A DNA stretch of 26,824 nucleotides from assembly GCA_025201365.1 (NCBI GenBank), contig JAIXMF010000173.1, forward strand, positions 1 through 26,824, in the 5' to 3' direction. The position numbers and the translations under genes were made by a program. Below, in pieces: positions 10,565-20,754 of the stretch (position 1 is its first letter; every line of letters starts with the position of its first letter). The notes beneath the pieces are model-generated. The model saw nothing but the letters and a program-made list of their open reading frames with translations. It was not told where the DNA came from and did not search any database. This DNA comes from Syncephalis plumigaleata. Its lineage: Eukaryota; Zoopagomycota; Zoopagomycetes; Zoopagales; Piptocephalidaceae.

Positions 10565-11417
10565 AAAGCGGGTAGTGAGCGCGTTTGTAATGCTATGGTG
10601 GAGTGTACCTTTGCGTCAGCTACTGGCGTTACTTTAGAGTACAGTCAGTCGCCCACTGCGGTTTTCGCAGATTTTGGGCTGACTGAACAACTGGTGTCGC
10701 CAGTCGCGCTCTTAACGAGCTGCGTTGGCACCTACTCTTATATGGCCCCCGAGGTGCTTAAAACGCACCCTCGCTAGGACGCCACTAAATTAAATCTAGA
10801 AAATTCAAATCCATCGATATTCGCAAATGATGGATATGGCAAGGCCTCCGACATGTGGAGCCTTGGAATAACATTATTCCAAATGTTATTTGGTAAGTGA
10901 CTAAATAACTATAGCTTACTTTACTAATATCAATATCATTATTAGGAGCATTTCCATTTGAATGGGGCGATGGGCCCCATGATAAATTAGCTAACATCCT
11001 ATCTATGGATGTTAGCACTCTGAACAAGCATGGGCGCATCAGCAACAACTGTAAGTAGAACAATTATAATAAGATTATTATACTAACTATTGCTTAGGCA
11101 TGGAGCTCATCAGCAATTTACTCGTAGTAGATGCTGATAAGCGCTATACGGTGGATGATGCGCTGGAATGCGCATGGCTCACGGAGCCAACGGCGGAGGG
11201 GGTGAGCTCACCTACCGCGTCAGCGGTAGAGGAGTCAAGTTTATCTACCGAAATAACGGTAGAATTAACACCCCCCTCTACCGAATCGGTGGTGGAATTA
11301 CTTCCACCTACTCCTCCACCACAACCCCCCAAGCGCAAGTGGCGCTTGCCCGACCCGCCCACTCGCACCTACTACTCGCGCAAGGCCAAGCGAGGGCCTA
11401 TCAACTACAAATGGTAA
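10565..11417 (+). pseudogene. 3' part of a Ser/Thr kinase gene (CAMK/Chk2-like), introns kept
   Basis: Three exon pieces read on the plus strand: about 10565-10892, 10946-11050 and 11098-11417, joined at GTAAGT...TTAG in consistent phase. They give the kinase C-lobe: ADFGL (subdomain VII), CVGTYSYMAPEVL (activation loop and APE), YGKASDMWSLGITLFQMLFG (subdomain IX), then the CMELISNLLVVDADKRYTV...A motif typical of CAMK/Chk2-like kinases. A Pro/Thr/Glu-rich tail ends in a basic patch. The glycine loop, catalytic Lys and HRD loop are absent, so it cannot be an active kinase as it stands. An in-frame TAG lies at 10775-10777, between the APE motif and subdomain IX; only a 24-base GT...AG stretch could splice it out, which is implausibly short. 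Probably a captured and decayed host gene fragment. Confidence 0.78.
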
Positions 11418-12304
11418 GTAAACATTTATTTCAATACATACATCACTAACATATCATTAGAAAATTATGTAACATTATCTTATGCTCTTGTATAATATTT
11501 TTGCTTAACATGTATACTATACTAAAATAAATTTTGTGTTTTATTCTAATTCTCTATTACTTTTACAATCAAAATGATGCTAACAGCACATATACAAATC
11601 ATTAATAAATGCTTATACTATTACTTTATCACGCATGTAGTTGAATGCTTAGCATACTGAATCTATTTATTCAAGTGTTCGACAATATCAGCATACATAT
11701 TTTATTTTAATCATCACTCTAAGCAGATACAACTAATACCATCTTGCTACTCACTTCATTCCACCTTTACTTTCATACACTCACTTTCGCACTCTTTATT
11801 CATTATGACTATTTATTTCTATTATTCTACCTTATCCCACTACATATACATGCTTGTCAATATTCCCATTTCACACTACATGTATTCACTATTCCACCTA
11901 TTGCTCATTCACTTTGTTATTTACTTCTTTACGCAGCACGCGTCTTCTTTGTGTCAACCACATTTCACTTGTCAGTAAACAACACACGTCTACTTCCTCT
12001 TAACTATATGCTAGCTAGTTCTTTTACTTTCTCAGTAATACGCGTCTTCTTCGTGTCATTCACATTCCACTTACTTCCTCTTTCACTTTAACATACACAC
12101 TCCTAATAGCAACTATTCTGCCATACTATTTCTATGCCGTTTATTTATCTCTTTGTTTTCCTCTTCCTCTAACCTATCTACATGCTCACTTGTTGTTATT
12201 ATTACTATAACAATAAGCATTGTTTATTGTTCGTTCTAGTCCTTTGTTTTCTATCACTGCCCTGCTTATTTATCAATGTTTAAGCGTTCACTACTCTCGT
12301 TGTA
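11418..12304. other. element interior, right part: pyrimidine-rich subterminal arm
   Basis: From about 11730 the plus strand is rich in C and T, mirroring the purine-rich plus strand of 9080-10100. The long hydrophobic frames here (for example 11744-12091 and 12220-12447) are by-products of that composition. No gene is supported. Confidence 0.5.
11935..12065 (-). repeat. inner inverted repeat, right arm
   Basis: Reverse-complement partner of 9838-9975, pyrimidine-rich on the plus strand. The GTCTTCTT motif occurs twice (about 11942 and 12044), each time preceded by CGC and followed by GTGTCA. Confidence 0.75.
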
Positions 12305-12885
12305 ATATGTACCTTTTACTTTTACCACTCTTTTCCGTCATCTGTTTGTATGCCACCCTTACGTCATGCTTTTATTTGTATTTCACTTGTTTAGTGCCGT
12401 ATACATTATCTACTTACAAGCATACGCTGCTTCTTCAAATAAACTGACATACGTGTTCATGCATTCTTCTTTGCTCATTCCTTGCTCGTTCGTGACAAGT
12501 CAGTCATTCTACTAGTTACTGCTTGTTTATTATATTGTTTATCGTGTATTCTATTTGTTCACTCGTTGCTCTCTATGCAATCAATTGTAAGCATTATCAG
12601 CATAGTTTATTGAATAAATACACGATAATCAATAGCTACTTGTGAGTACATGACATGTCAATATCCAACTATACTAGTATACTTGTATTGTCTACTTTAT
12701 AGAATTGATGATGATAATTATCGCTATCAATAAATGATCCATTACTAATACTGAATTGTTATTATTATCATGCTATGTTAATTGGCATTTCTATGGTGTT
12801 AATACTGTTAACAATTGAATAGATTATTTATTTATAAACAGCAAAAGCTAAAGGCTAACAGTGTTAATCGGTTGGAAGTACTGTA
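12305..12885 (-). repeat. right terminal inverted repeat of the 10.7-kb element
   Basis: Reverse complement of 2197-2780. The outer part, 12601-12885, matches base for base by eye, and the inner part is diverged. The outer end reads GGTTGGAAGTACTGTA and is followed by unrelated sequence beginning TTCGCG, which marks the element boundary. Confidence 0.88.
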
Positions 12886-14071
12886 TTCGCGTACATATTA
12901 CTACTATTGCTACTACATAAACCATTATGAAAAATACAGATGCTCCAAGTAATATGTTCACGGTTGCACAAATATTATTACATTAAAGAAAGTCGTATTA
13001 CAACGCAAACAATGGACATGTGTGTATGTCATAAAACGCAACAACTTCAACCATTCATCACTTGTATTTAGTTTTAGCAATTGTCCTTGATCCTTATTCA
13101 TGTCAACGTAACTTATACAAAGCATCATTGTACTGTTTTTTATGAATAAGCACAATAGCGAGAAGTTGCATCAACATAATCCACGTCAATCGCTGATACT
13201 TGATAATGGCTGGCACATTGTTGAAGGATGATAACACGCCAGAACATGTGTAGATTAATGAATAAATACAGATACAAAAGATTTGGTATTACCGGAGAAA
13301 TACCTCTTCAACTAGAAAAAAGAATGACTTGTAATCGAATTGTTGTTTACATCATTATTTTGACCATTGTATCATTTTCTAATAACAATGAGGATCATCA
13401 TCGTTGTCCATTGTTGCAAGCAATACCAGCCACAATCATTAGCTGTGGTATACATGTTGTCTAAGACGGTCAACAACGATAATATCGGGAAATAGTAAAC
13501 AGAAATCACATGAAACCTCTTTGAATAACTGGGGATCAAGGGAAGAAAACATAAAAGCTAGAGTTATCATTTGATTGATTAGAACGCTGTAATAGTAGAT
13601 GCAACTTTGTAGTCATACTCCATGACAAGGACGCGTAGACAAACGAGCATAAAGGACAAGTCATGTGGTTAAAAGATACGCGCAGATCGGAATGTAATTC
13701 ATCCATTAAAAACAAAAGAGAATCTATGTAAATACCGACAACACTATCAGTTCATAGAGCAAATAGTGCGACCAATATAGGTGACTCTGCTAAACGATCA
13801 AGCGAACGAGCAAGTGAGTAAGCGTGCAAGCAAGCAAGCAAGCAAACAAGTAAGCAAAACAGAACAAACAGAACAGATCAAACAAACAAAAACAAACAAA
13901 AATAAACGCATGTATAGATTTTAACGCTATTCGTCATCTTCCGAGATTAGCTACCAGTGCCACAAGCCTGCCATCTATGCGTGTGTGTGTATACGTGAAT
14001 ACATACACATACATACGCTAATCGACATGATGGCTTGATAGAGTAAAGCAAGCCTCTCTCTCTCTCTCTCT
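12886..14071. other. intergenic region right of the element, simple repeats
   Basis: No recognisable gene. Open frames at 12958-13155 (minus, 65 aa) and 13228-13464 (plus, 78 aa with one hydrophobic segment) match no family I know. Around 13825-13905 there is a CAAG/CAAA-rich tract, 13980-14010 holds GT and CATA repeats, and 14052-14073 is a CT run just 3' of the following minus-strand gene. Confidence 0.5.
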
Positions 14072-14073
14072 CT
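14052..14073. repeat. (CT)n microsatellite
   Basis: About ten CT units abutting the stop codon of the neighbouring minus-strand gene, so the transcript of that gene would carry a GA run at the start of its 3' UTR. Confidence 0.9.
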
Positions 14074-16542
14074 ACTGTTCGTTATCACTCGGTTCAGACT
14101 CACTCATGGCAGAGCCTTGGTCCTCCTCAAATACAGGCATCGCTGATAATACCGCAGACGATGAAAGTGACGCGGTGGCCGATTGGCCATCCGAGGAGCT
14201 CTCTGTGGTAAGTACCGTTTGACTAAGAGATGACTCTGGTTGCGGCAATGATGGAATAATACCAATCTCTTCAAGGGATGTTAAAGGAGAGGCTGCTGCT
14301 TTCTGAGCTTCATCAGTTGTCTCCGCATCAGGATTCGCCGCAGTCGAGGCCGGTTGATCCGGCTCTGCCGCCATTGCTTCTGATGCTGATGCTTCTGATG
14401 CAACTGCTGTCACTGCTTCTGCTACTTCTCCTCCTGATGCATCTGCCGTTGCTACTGCTGTTTGTTCGGGGTTCTCACCCGACTGTGGAGGACTGCTAGG
14501 CACGACGGTAGTGCCATTGGCCGTATCAGCCTCATCTGCAGTATTTTTACTTTTCGTTAACCATTCCTCCCACATAAGTTCTGCTACTCTAAATATCGCA
14601 GCTTCAGGAAGGCGCTCGACTACTGGTCGAACCATTTCCCGCAATTCAGGATCAACTATCGTTGCACGTTCCGCCAACGTCTGTACAAGAGAGACGAGAC
14701 CAGAGAAGGCGATGCTTGCCTGGCTGTCTTTACGAAGTGAACGGCGCAACAATTCGAGTAGTCGATCGGAGGTAAGCAAACTAACACGACCAAACTTTAG
14801 CCGTTCAGCTCGATCACCACGACCAGAGCTACGTGCCCAGTCATCGAGGATATCATTAAGTGTGCGTGGCTAATGGCGATGAATACACGTATTATTAGCT
14901 ATTACTTGTTGATGCCATTCGTCGAATAACTCTACTTACTGGTTCCACACCCGGTGTCACTTCAAGTACTTTACGGAAGCGTGAGTTGGCCGCACTCCAG
15001 CGTCGAATGCATTCCTCCGTTGTCTTTGGCGCGGTAATCGGTTGTGCTCGATCCACCATACATATGATCTTGGTAGTTTCTGAGAATTCGTTTAACGAGT
15101 TTTCTACCGGTTGGAATCCGTTATCCGACAAGTATTCCATCTAATAGTAGTAATGGTGATGATGAACATTCACGTTAATACTATGCAACCTTGATTGATC
15201 TATAGACTGAATACATACCTGTAGCATACCATTTGTATGCAATTCAAATCGTGCCTCAGCAATATCTAAACGAATACGATCGACATTCTCGATGGGAATT
15301 AACAAGCGGATGACACCGCTTTCAAGTGTGATAGCAATAGCATCCGGACGTGTCTCAGAATCCTCGGGATCGTGCAAGTAGAAACGAAGTCGTGGCTCGT
15401 GTCCTCCAGGAATGGCATCGGTCGACTCTATAATAAGCGCGTTAGCGTCATTAGTCATGCAATTTGGTGCGTGGCAAATCGATTGCTTCTATTTACTTAC
15501 CTGCAGTATAAGTACCAATAACCGTACGGATAAGTCGAAAATCAAAGAACTTCTTTTTCTCACTAGAGTCGTCCGTCTTCTTGTCGTGTTTCTTGCCGCC
15601 ATCCTCGTTTGCTTTCGCATTCGCTGATCCCATGTTCTTGGCGGGACTTCCCGATCGATTTTGATGCTGTTTCCGTTGATTCTGCATACGATGTCGTTGT
15701 CGTTGCGTATGCGTTGAATGCATATGTCTTGGACGATCACGACCCATACCACCTTGACGTTGTCGTTTAGCAACATGAACATTCGCGCCAGGATTGTTAG
15801 TGCCACTATTACTACTGATATTGCCGTTGCTATTGTTGCTATTGCCAGCATTCGCATTGGCCATGGGCGGGAATGAAGGAGCAGGCAGTCCAGGGCGCGG
15901 ATTACCATTCATACCTATTGGCGTTTGATTGGCACTAGGCATAAAATTACCGCCACCACTATTGTTGCTATTGTTATGAGCCATATTGCCTCTACCGCCA
16001 CGACCAGATGGATTGTTACCGCCCATAGGCATTGATCCAGGATGGTTATTGCCGCTATTATAGTTACGCCCTTGGAATGATCGCATGCCATGCATCATAG
16101 GCTGTGCATTAGGAGGTGGACCTGGTGGTAATGGTGGCGGTGCCATCGATGCTACAGGTCCCATATTATGCGGTGCTTGCATATGGCCAGGTTGTCCAAA
16201 GTTGATCGGCGGTTGTTGCGGTGGTGGTGGTGGTGGTTGCTGCTGTTGTTGTTGTTGTTGCCCCATAGGAGGTGCATACTGGTTGTTATGATAATGTTGA
16301 CGATGCATCATACCGCCACCACGCTGTCCGCGAGGTCGGTTATATCCACCTTGTTGTCCATGTCCATGCCCGTGTCCATGCCCGTGTCCGTGTCCATGAT
16401 GTTGGACGGGTGCGCCTGGCATCTGTTGTGGATTGTGATGATGAGCTGGATGTGGTGGATGAGCTGCTGCTGCGTAGTTGGCACCAGCATTGTTGGCATT
16501 ATTGCCGTAGACAGCAGGTGGTCCGCCGTATGCTCGCTTCAT
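14072..16542 (-). CDS. unrecognised 749-aa protein, low-complexity N-terminus and tail, ordered middle
   Basis: Four exons on the minus strand, 16542-15501, 15427-15219, 15140-14940 and 14869-14072, all with GTAAGT/GTATGT...TAG boundaries and matching phase, give 749 aa. Residues 1-255 are low complexity: His-Gly repeats (about 49-62), RGG-like motifs, poly-Gln (95-102), poly-Pro (103-108), then Gly/Asn/Met-rich sequence. About 258-332 is basic (Arg/Gln, then Lys). An ordered part follows (about 333-600): it begins FFDFRLIRTVIGTY, has a segment of alternating hydrophobics (AIAITLESGVIRLLIPIENV) that looks like beta structure, then LDDWARSS and Leu/Arg-rich helices. The last ~150 residues are acidic and rich in Ala, Ser and Thr. 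The composition suggests a nuclear or RNA-associated scaffold, which is inference. I recognise no family. It is divergent from the Yhm2-like gene. Confidence 0.8.
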
Positions 16543-16949
16543 TGTGAATGACTAGACTGGGATTATAAAGTAGAAGAGAAGAACAAGAGGAATAAATGAT
16601 AAAGAGTTATCTCTCTCTGTGTGTGTGAGTGTATAAGAAAAAGTGTATGTATGGTTGACAAGGAGGTTAAAGTGGCAATCAAAAGGGGAGGTGACAAGAT
16701 ATGCGAGTTTTCACGACGGACAACGCCGATAATGATAAAATCGAAATCAACTGAATCCCGTTTGAACTACAATTCACGATAGTGTCGACATGGATGCGCG
16801 TCAGATGCAGCAATTTGCAGCAGCGATATTTATCCACGTTCATCTTTCTTGCCCTTTATTGATTTGGATGCTGATCGGCCAACTCGACGACGACGACGAC
16901 GACTAACAATCAGTTAAGCATAGGGATCTATCGATATATATATATAGCC
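16543..16949. promoter_or_regulatory. bidirectional intergenic promoter region
   Basis: A 407-base spacer between two divergent start codons. It contains CT and GT runs (16610-16630), a GAC run (16887-16903) and an AT-rich TATATATATA stretch at 16934-16945, only a few bases before the carrier's ATG. The arrangement implies a shared or back-to-back promoter. No specific factor site can be named. Confidence 0.45.
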
Positions 16950-18220
16950 ATGGAGAAACAAGTTGCCACTAGTCCAGCACAGCAAAAGAAGCCGGTCTCT
17001 TGGACCAATATTGGCTTGGGTGCTGCCATCCAAACATTTGAAGTCTCCACGCTTGGTCAACCGTTTGAAGTAATTAAAACGCATATGGCAGGTAGGAAGA
17101 ACAGGATAATACAGTAGTTTATCAAGTCTACTTATATTCACCTTGTTACTATACAGCTCATCGTGAAGACGGACTGGTGACAACTATTAAGAAAACCTAT
17201 CAACGTGGTGGTATTCGTGGCTTTTACCAAGGTTTAATTCCATGGGCATGGATAGAAGCATCCACGAAGGGTGGTGTCCTACTATTCGCATCAAGTGAAA
17301 TTGATTATCATGCACGCACGCGTCTAGGTTGTTCACCTGCCGTTGCAGGTCTTCTCGGTGGTATGGGCGGTGGTATAGCGCAAGCTTATACAACCATGGG
17401 ATTCTGTACGTTTATGAAGACTGTCGAGGTGACACGCCATAAATCGGCCGATGGCGCAAATGCATCCACTTGGAAGGTGGCGGCGGACGTGTTCAACCGT
17501 GAAGGTATTCGTGGTTTGAACAAGGGCGTATCCGCAGTGGCTCTACGTCAAATGACCAACTGGGGATCTCGATTTGGTGAGTAGCAGCAGCATTAGTAGT
17601 ATAGTTAGTTAGTTAGTCAGTTAGTTAACTATTTATTATTATTAATATCATTCAATAATAGGTATTGCTCGTGTGACAGAGCATGTAATTCGCGGTTCCG
17701 ATAGTACGCGTAAATTAACAACAGGCGAGCGTATTCTATGTGCGTAGTCGAACTTGTCTTTCTTTTACCATTGTACAATCTACTAACTTGTCGTGTTTAC
17801 TTATTATTTATTTAGCATCGGTCATTGGCGGTGCATTAGCATGCTGGAATCAACCGATTGAGGTAAATACGCTAAACTAGAATGTGCCCATTTGCGTAGA
17901 TATAGCTAACACACCATCATCATTGCTGCTGTTGTTTAGGTGATCCGAGTGGAAATGCAATCGGCAGCTAAATCCGCCGATCGACCTGCTAACATGAACA
18001 TTTGGACATGTGCTCGTTATATTTATCAAAGAAACGGCCTACTAGGGTTCTATCGCGGTGTCACACCACGAATTGCCCTTGGTGTTTATTTAACAGTAAG
18101 TGGCAGCGCTAGTGCTCATAAACAATCGATACTAACGCTCAAAAATAGGTGTGCATGGTATTTGGTGGTGACAGTTTGAAGGCATACTTTGCTGAGCGTC
18201 AAGCAGCAAAAAATGCGTAA
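16950..18220 (+). CDS. YHM2: Yhm2-like mitochondrial citrate/2-oxoglutarate carrier
   Basis: Six exons (16950-17091, 17157-17576, 17662-17739, 17816-17862, 17940-18095, 18149-18220) splice in phase to 304 aa, the usual carrier length. It reads closely like yeast Yhm2: LGQPFEVIK (about 35-43), [54 protein letters not shown] with TNWGSRFG, and [13 protein letters not shown] (about 225-237). The PX(D/E)XX(K/R) carrier signature is seen as PFEVIK and PIEVIR; the middle repeat is modified, as in Yhm2. Yeast Yhm2 sits in the inner membrane and exchanges citrate for oxoglutarate as part of an NADPH shuttle; it was also reported to bind mitochondrial DNA. An AATAAA signal follows at 18232-18237. It converges on the GPCR gene, with 288 bases between stop codons. 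Confidence 0.92.
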
Positions 18221-18231
18221 TTATAAATCCA

Positions 18232-18237
18232 AATAAA
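18232..18237 (+). promoter_or_regulatory. polyadenylation signal AATAAA of the Yhm2-like gene
   Basis: AATAAA 12 bases after the carrier's TAA stop, in a good position for a short 3' UTR. Confidence 0.45.
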
Positions 18238-18508
18238 TGCACACAACTTAACTATTCACAGAAGGAAAGCCAAGATGAGCTAGTTCATTTCCTTTTGCTA
18301 TTGTCATTAGTGAATAGTAATGATATACACATGGTACGACAATCAGCTATACAAGCATATACATTTTATTTATTTACATTTCTAATATAAAAAAAGAGAG
18401 GGAAATAACAATCAGCACTACGTATGCCAGTATCATCTAATAATATGAGTTTACGATGAACTAGAATGGTCCTGATTCATTGGTATTCTATAAGGTGAGG
18501 TGCCGTAT

Positions 18509-19908
18509 TTAATGAGTTGGAGGATACATCTGGTTGTACGTATCGTTATAAGCATAAATGCTATAGGGATCCTCGTATGACTTCGTAAAGTCGTGTGATG
18601 GTTTGCAAGGTGATGGCGGTTCTTCACCCGAGATAGTATGCAGGTTATACACGTCGAGTGGTTGTCCTGGTGGCAGGGGACTTTCACCTATGGTGAACAT
18701 GGCCATTAGATAAAAGAGTATCAAGTTGAAAACACCGCGTAATGGCGTGCACACATCTCGTAGTACGACCATGATGAAGACCGTTTTCCCCGAAAAGACC
18801 AGTGTGCGATTGATGAATATCGAAAGCCTAGTCCGTTACAGAGCGAGTGTAGGAGTCAATAATATACATGTCATTTGTTGAACACAAATAGGCAAATACA
18901 ATAGCAACAGCATGATCACAACTATTGGCAACAATCTGACTTACCAGCAAAAGATGTAGATAATAGTGAATAGTATTGCCAATGCCGAGTATCGTTTCAG
19001 GTAGAGTTTAACCGCTTGCTTCGTGGATGCTTCACGCGGATTATTCTGCATGCGTTTGTAGACGCGATAGTAAGTATTACCGACCCATAAGAAAATGACT
19101 GAATTAAATAGGAATACCCCGCAGAGTGGAAGATGAAGCTGAATCGCTTGCAAATAAATGTATTCACCGGATAGCCAACACCTAACAGTAGTAGATTAAT
19201 CATTTGCATTAGTATACGAATGACCATCATAATCCTATCCTATTGCTAATGACTTACCAACCGGCCATTGGCCTGTAAAGATAGCCACGCGCTTCTGTCG
19301 TGTAGATCAGATATGGTATGACACCATTGGCTATGGATAGCAAAGCGATAAACGCAAATAGAAAATAGTTTAATTTGCGAATACGCGTCAATGAAATACG
19401 CTTTACAATAATAAGCAGGAGATTCACTCCAATAAGGCCGATGCCTAGTAGGCACCAGAGATAGCCGCATTGTATGAGGATAGCCTGGAATTGACACCAG
19501 AAATGACCGGCTGGATAGACGAGTGACAATCTACGACGGATAATCAATTGGTTGACTGTATTCACGAGTATGTTACATGTTATCAAATGTACTTACAATC
19601 CAAGTGAATGACCTAGTGCGCCGATTAGATCGCCATACGCATTAAAGTATAGGATACGCGCTATTGGCGTACGAAAACGAGATGATAAATGGTAATTCTA
19701 TAGTATCAAAGATATGGATCAGAATGTACAGGTACATGCAGTAGTGGATTAGAGGAGATCACGATCAATATTTACGCTGATAAATCGATCGAATAAGAGG
19801 ATAACTCACCATAATAATGCCAATAGCACCTAGAGCACCAATACTGCCGCAAATTGTACTGCACCAACTAACTATTTGTTTTTCCGATTCATCAAGTTGT
19901 TCCATCAT
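18509..19908 (-). CDS. seven-transmembrane receptor, Dictyostelium cAMP-receptor-like class
   Basis: Five exons on the minus strand (19908-19810, 19697-19597, 19530-19258, 19181-18945, 18827-18509) splice in phase to 342 aa with seven hydrophobic segments, at roughly 14-36, 47-66, 80-105, 118-140, 170-192, 218-237 and 260-282. The HFWCQFQA motif before TM3 (Cys near 79) is typical of the cAMP-receptor-like (Dicty_CAR/Git3-like) class, which signals through heterotrimeric G proteins. A basic third intracellular loop (YRVYKRMQNNP...KQAVKLYLKRY) and a polar tail rich in Ser, Tyr and Pro fit this role. The ligand is unknown; in yeasts the related Git3/Gpr1 receptors sense glucose and raise cAMP. 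Start chosen at the first of two adjacent ATGs (19908, 19905). Confidence 0.85.
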
Positions 19909-20074
19909 TTTTATAAATATTAAGAGAATAAGAAAATAGGATAGATAGGATGGAAGCCTGTCTATGGCACGCTACGTGGATGGTCAACCTGTGATGGGAA
20001 AGGAGAAGAAACTACTGCATACTATAGTTTATACAATTATCACGAACGAAGAATAAGGCTTAGTTAAGGAAGAA
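19909..20074. other. upstream region of the GPCR gene
   Basis: AT-rich spacer with no recognised element. It would hold the minus-strand promoter of the receptor gene. Confidence 0.3.
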
Positions 20075-20666
20075 ATGGCAGTGCATGTTGACTTGCACAC
20101 GCTTAGACTTGACATACGCCAGAATAAGCGAATATTCCTGGATCACCAGTTAAGACATCACCGAGTAGTAGTTGCACAACAGTTGCAGTAGGATTGTCGC
20201 ATGGTGAACACGATGCAGCACGTTGTCATTGGCACTTTTGATGATAAGGTATGCTTATTCATTCGAGCCATATAAAGACGAGATAATTGATGATGTTGAA
20301 GATGTTTTACGCCTTCTTGGTCGTGTGTCCATAGGCGTATGTAGAGATAAATATGCGTGTATACGTAAGCTTATGCTAACCGCATTATATTACAGGTTAA
20401 TGTAAATGGGCACACTTACATACACGCGTGTGTATAACGTAGTCACATTGTATGTACACACACTCTCACTGAGATATGACGATATCACTTGTATAAGTAT
20501 ATATGAGTGCACATCTTTTGTCAAGCAAATTGAACTGTACTTGCATTTTGCCAATCCTCATTCTTATGCATTCGTAACCTTAAAGGTACTCACACGCTCT
20601 ATCTTCTTTCTGCCATTTATCAAGGTGAATACAAATACAAGTACTACTATCCTAAGCATTGATTGA
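20075..20666 (+). CDS. possible small multi-exon gene, structure unresolved
   Basis: Short stretches here look exon-like on the plus strand. An ATG at about 20075 opens a 38-codon frame (MAVHVDLHTLRLDIRQNKRI), MVNTMQHVVIGTFDDK ends at a possible GTATGC donor near 20249, and QIELYLHFANPHSYAFVTLK (about 20527-20586) ends at a possible GTACTC donor followed by a short last exon to the TGA near 20664. I could not find one splicing path that joins all pieces with confidence and I recognise no family. It would converge on the ZNF598-like gene. It may instead be non-coding. Confidence 0.25.
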
Positions 20667-20748
20667 GGAAGAACATGTGTGTATGTGTGCGTATGTGTAT
20701 GTGTATGTGTACCACTTTAATTCTTGCATTTGCAAGAATAGCTTTCTT

Positions 20749-20754
20749 TTTATT
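20749..20754 (-). promoter_or_regulatory. polyadenylation signal overlapping the ZNF598-like stop codon
   Basis: On the minus strand the stop TAA is immediately followed by ATAAA, forming AATAAA that shares a base with the stop. The 3' UTR would be very short. Confidence 0.4.

Larger units (their letters stand above)
2197..12885. mobile_element. 10.7-kb TIR element carrying captured gene fragments, no transposase seen
   Basis: The two ends are inverted copies of each other: TACAGTACTTCC at 2197 and its complement ending at 12885. The outer 285 bp (2197-2481 against 12601-12885) match at every base by eye, and similarity then continues with scattered differences to about 2780 and 12305. If the ends are read as CAGTACTTCC...GGAAGTACTG, each is flanked by TA, which would be a TA target duplication as in Tc1/mariner-type elements. 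The superfamily is inference from termini only. Inside are a gag-like ORF, an IleRS 3' fragment, a kinase 3' fragment, a degenerate copy of the terminal sequence and long low-complexity arms. I found no DDE transposase, tyrosine recombinase or protein-primed polymerase, so it looks non-autonomous or composite. Near-identical ends suggest a recent insertion or terminal gene conversion. Confidence 0.8.

Noticed and set aside
11744-12447. Hydrophobic plus-strand frames in the right arm (11744-12091, 12220-12447)
   Set aside because: They lie in the pyrimidine-rich arm and TIR; the other arm carries the same DNA with frames not kept.
2197-12885. Polinton/Maverick identity for the large TIR element
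   Set aside because: No DNA polymerase B, integrase, packaging ATPase or protease motifs seen, and the ends do not have the expected form.
16085-16551. Plus-strand frames rich in Gly/Cys or Leu/Trp
   Set aside because: Antisense shadows of the poly-Gln/poly-Pro and His-Gly repeat coding of the minus-strand gene.
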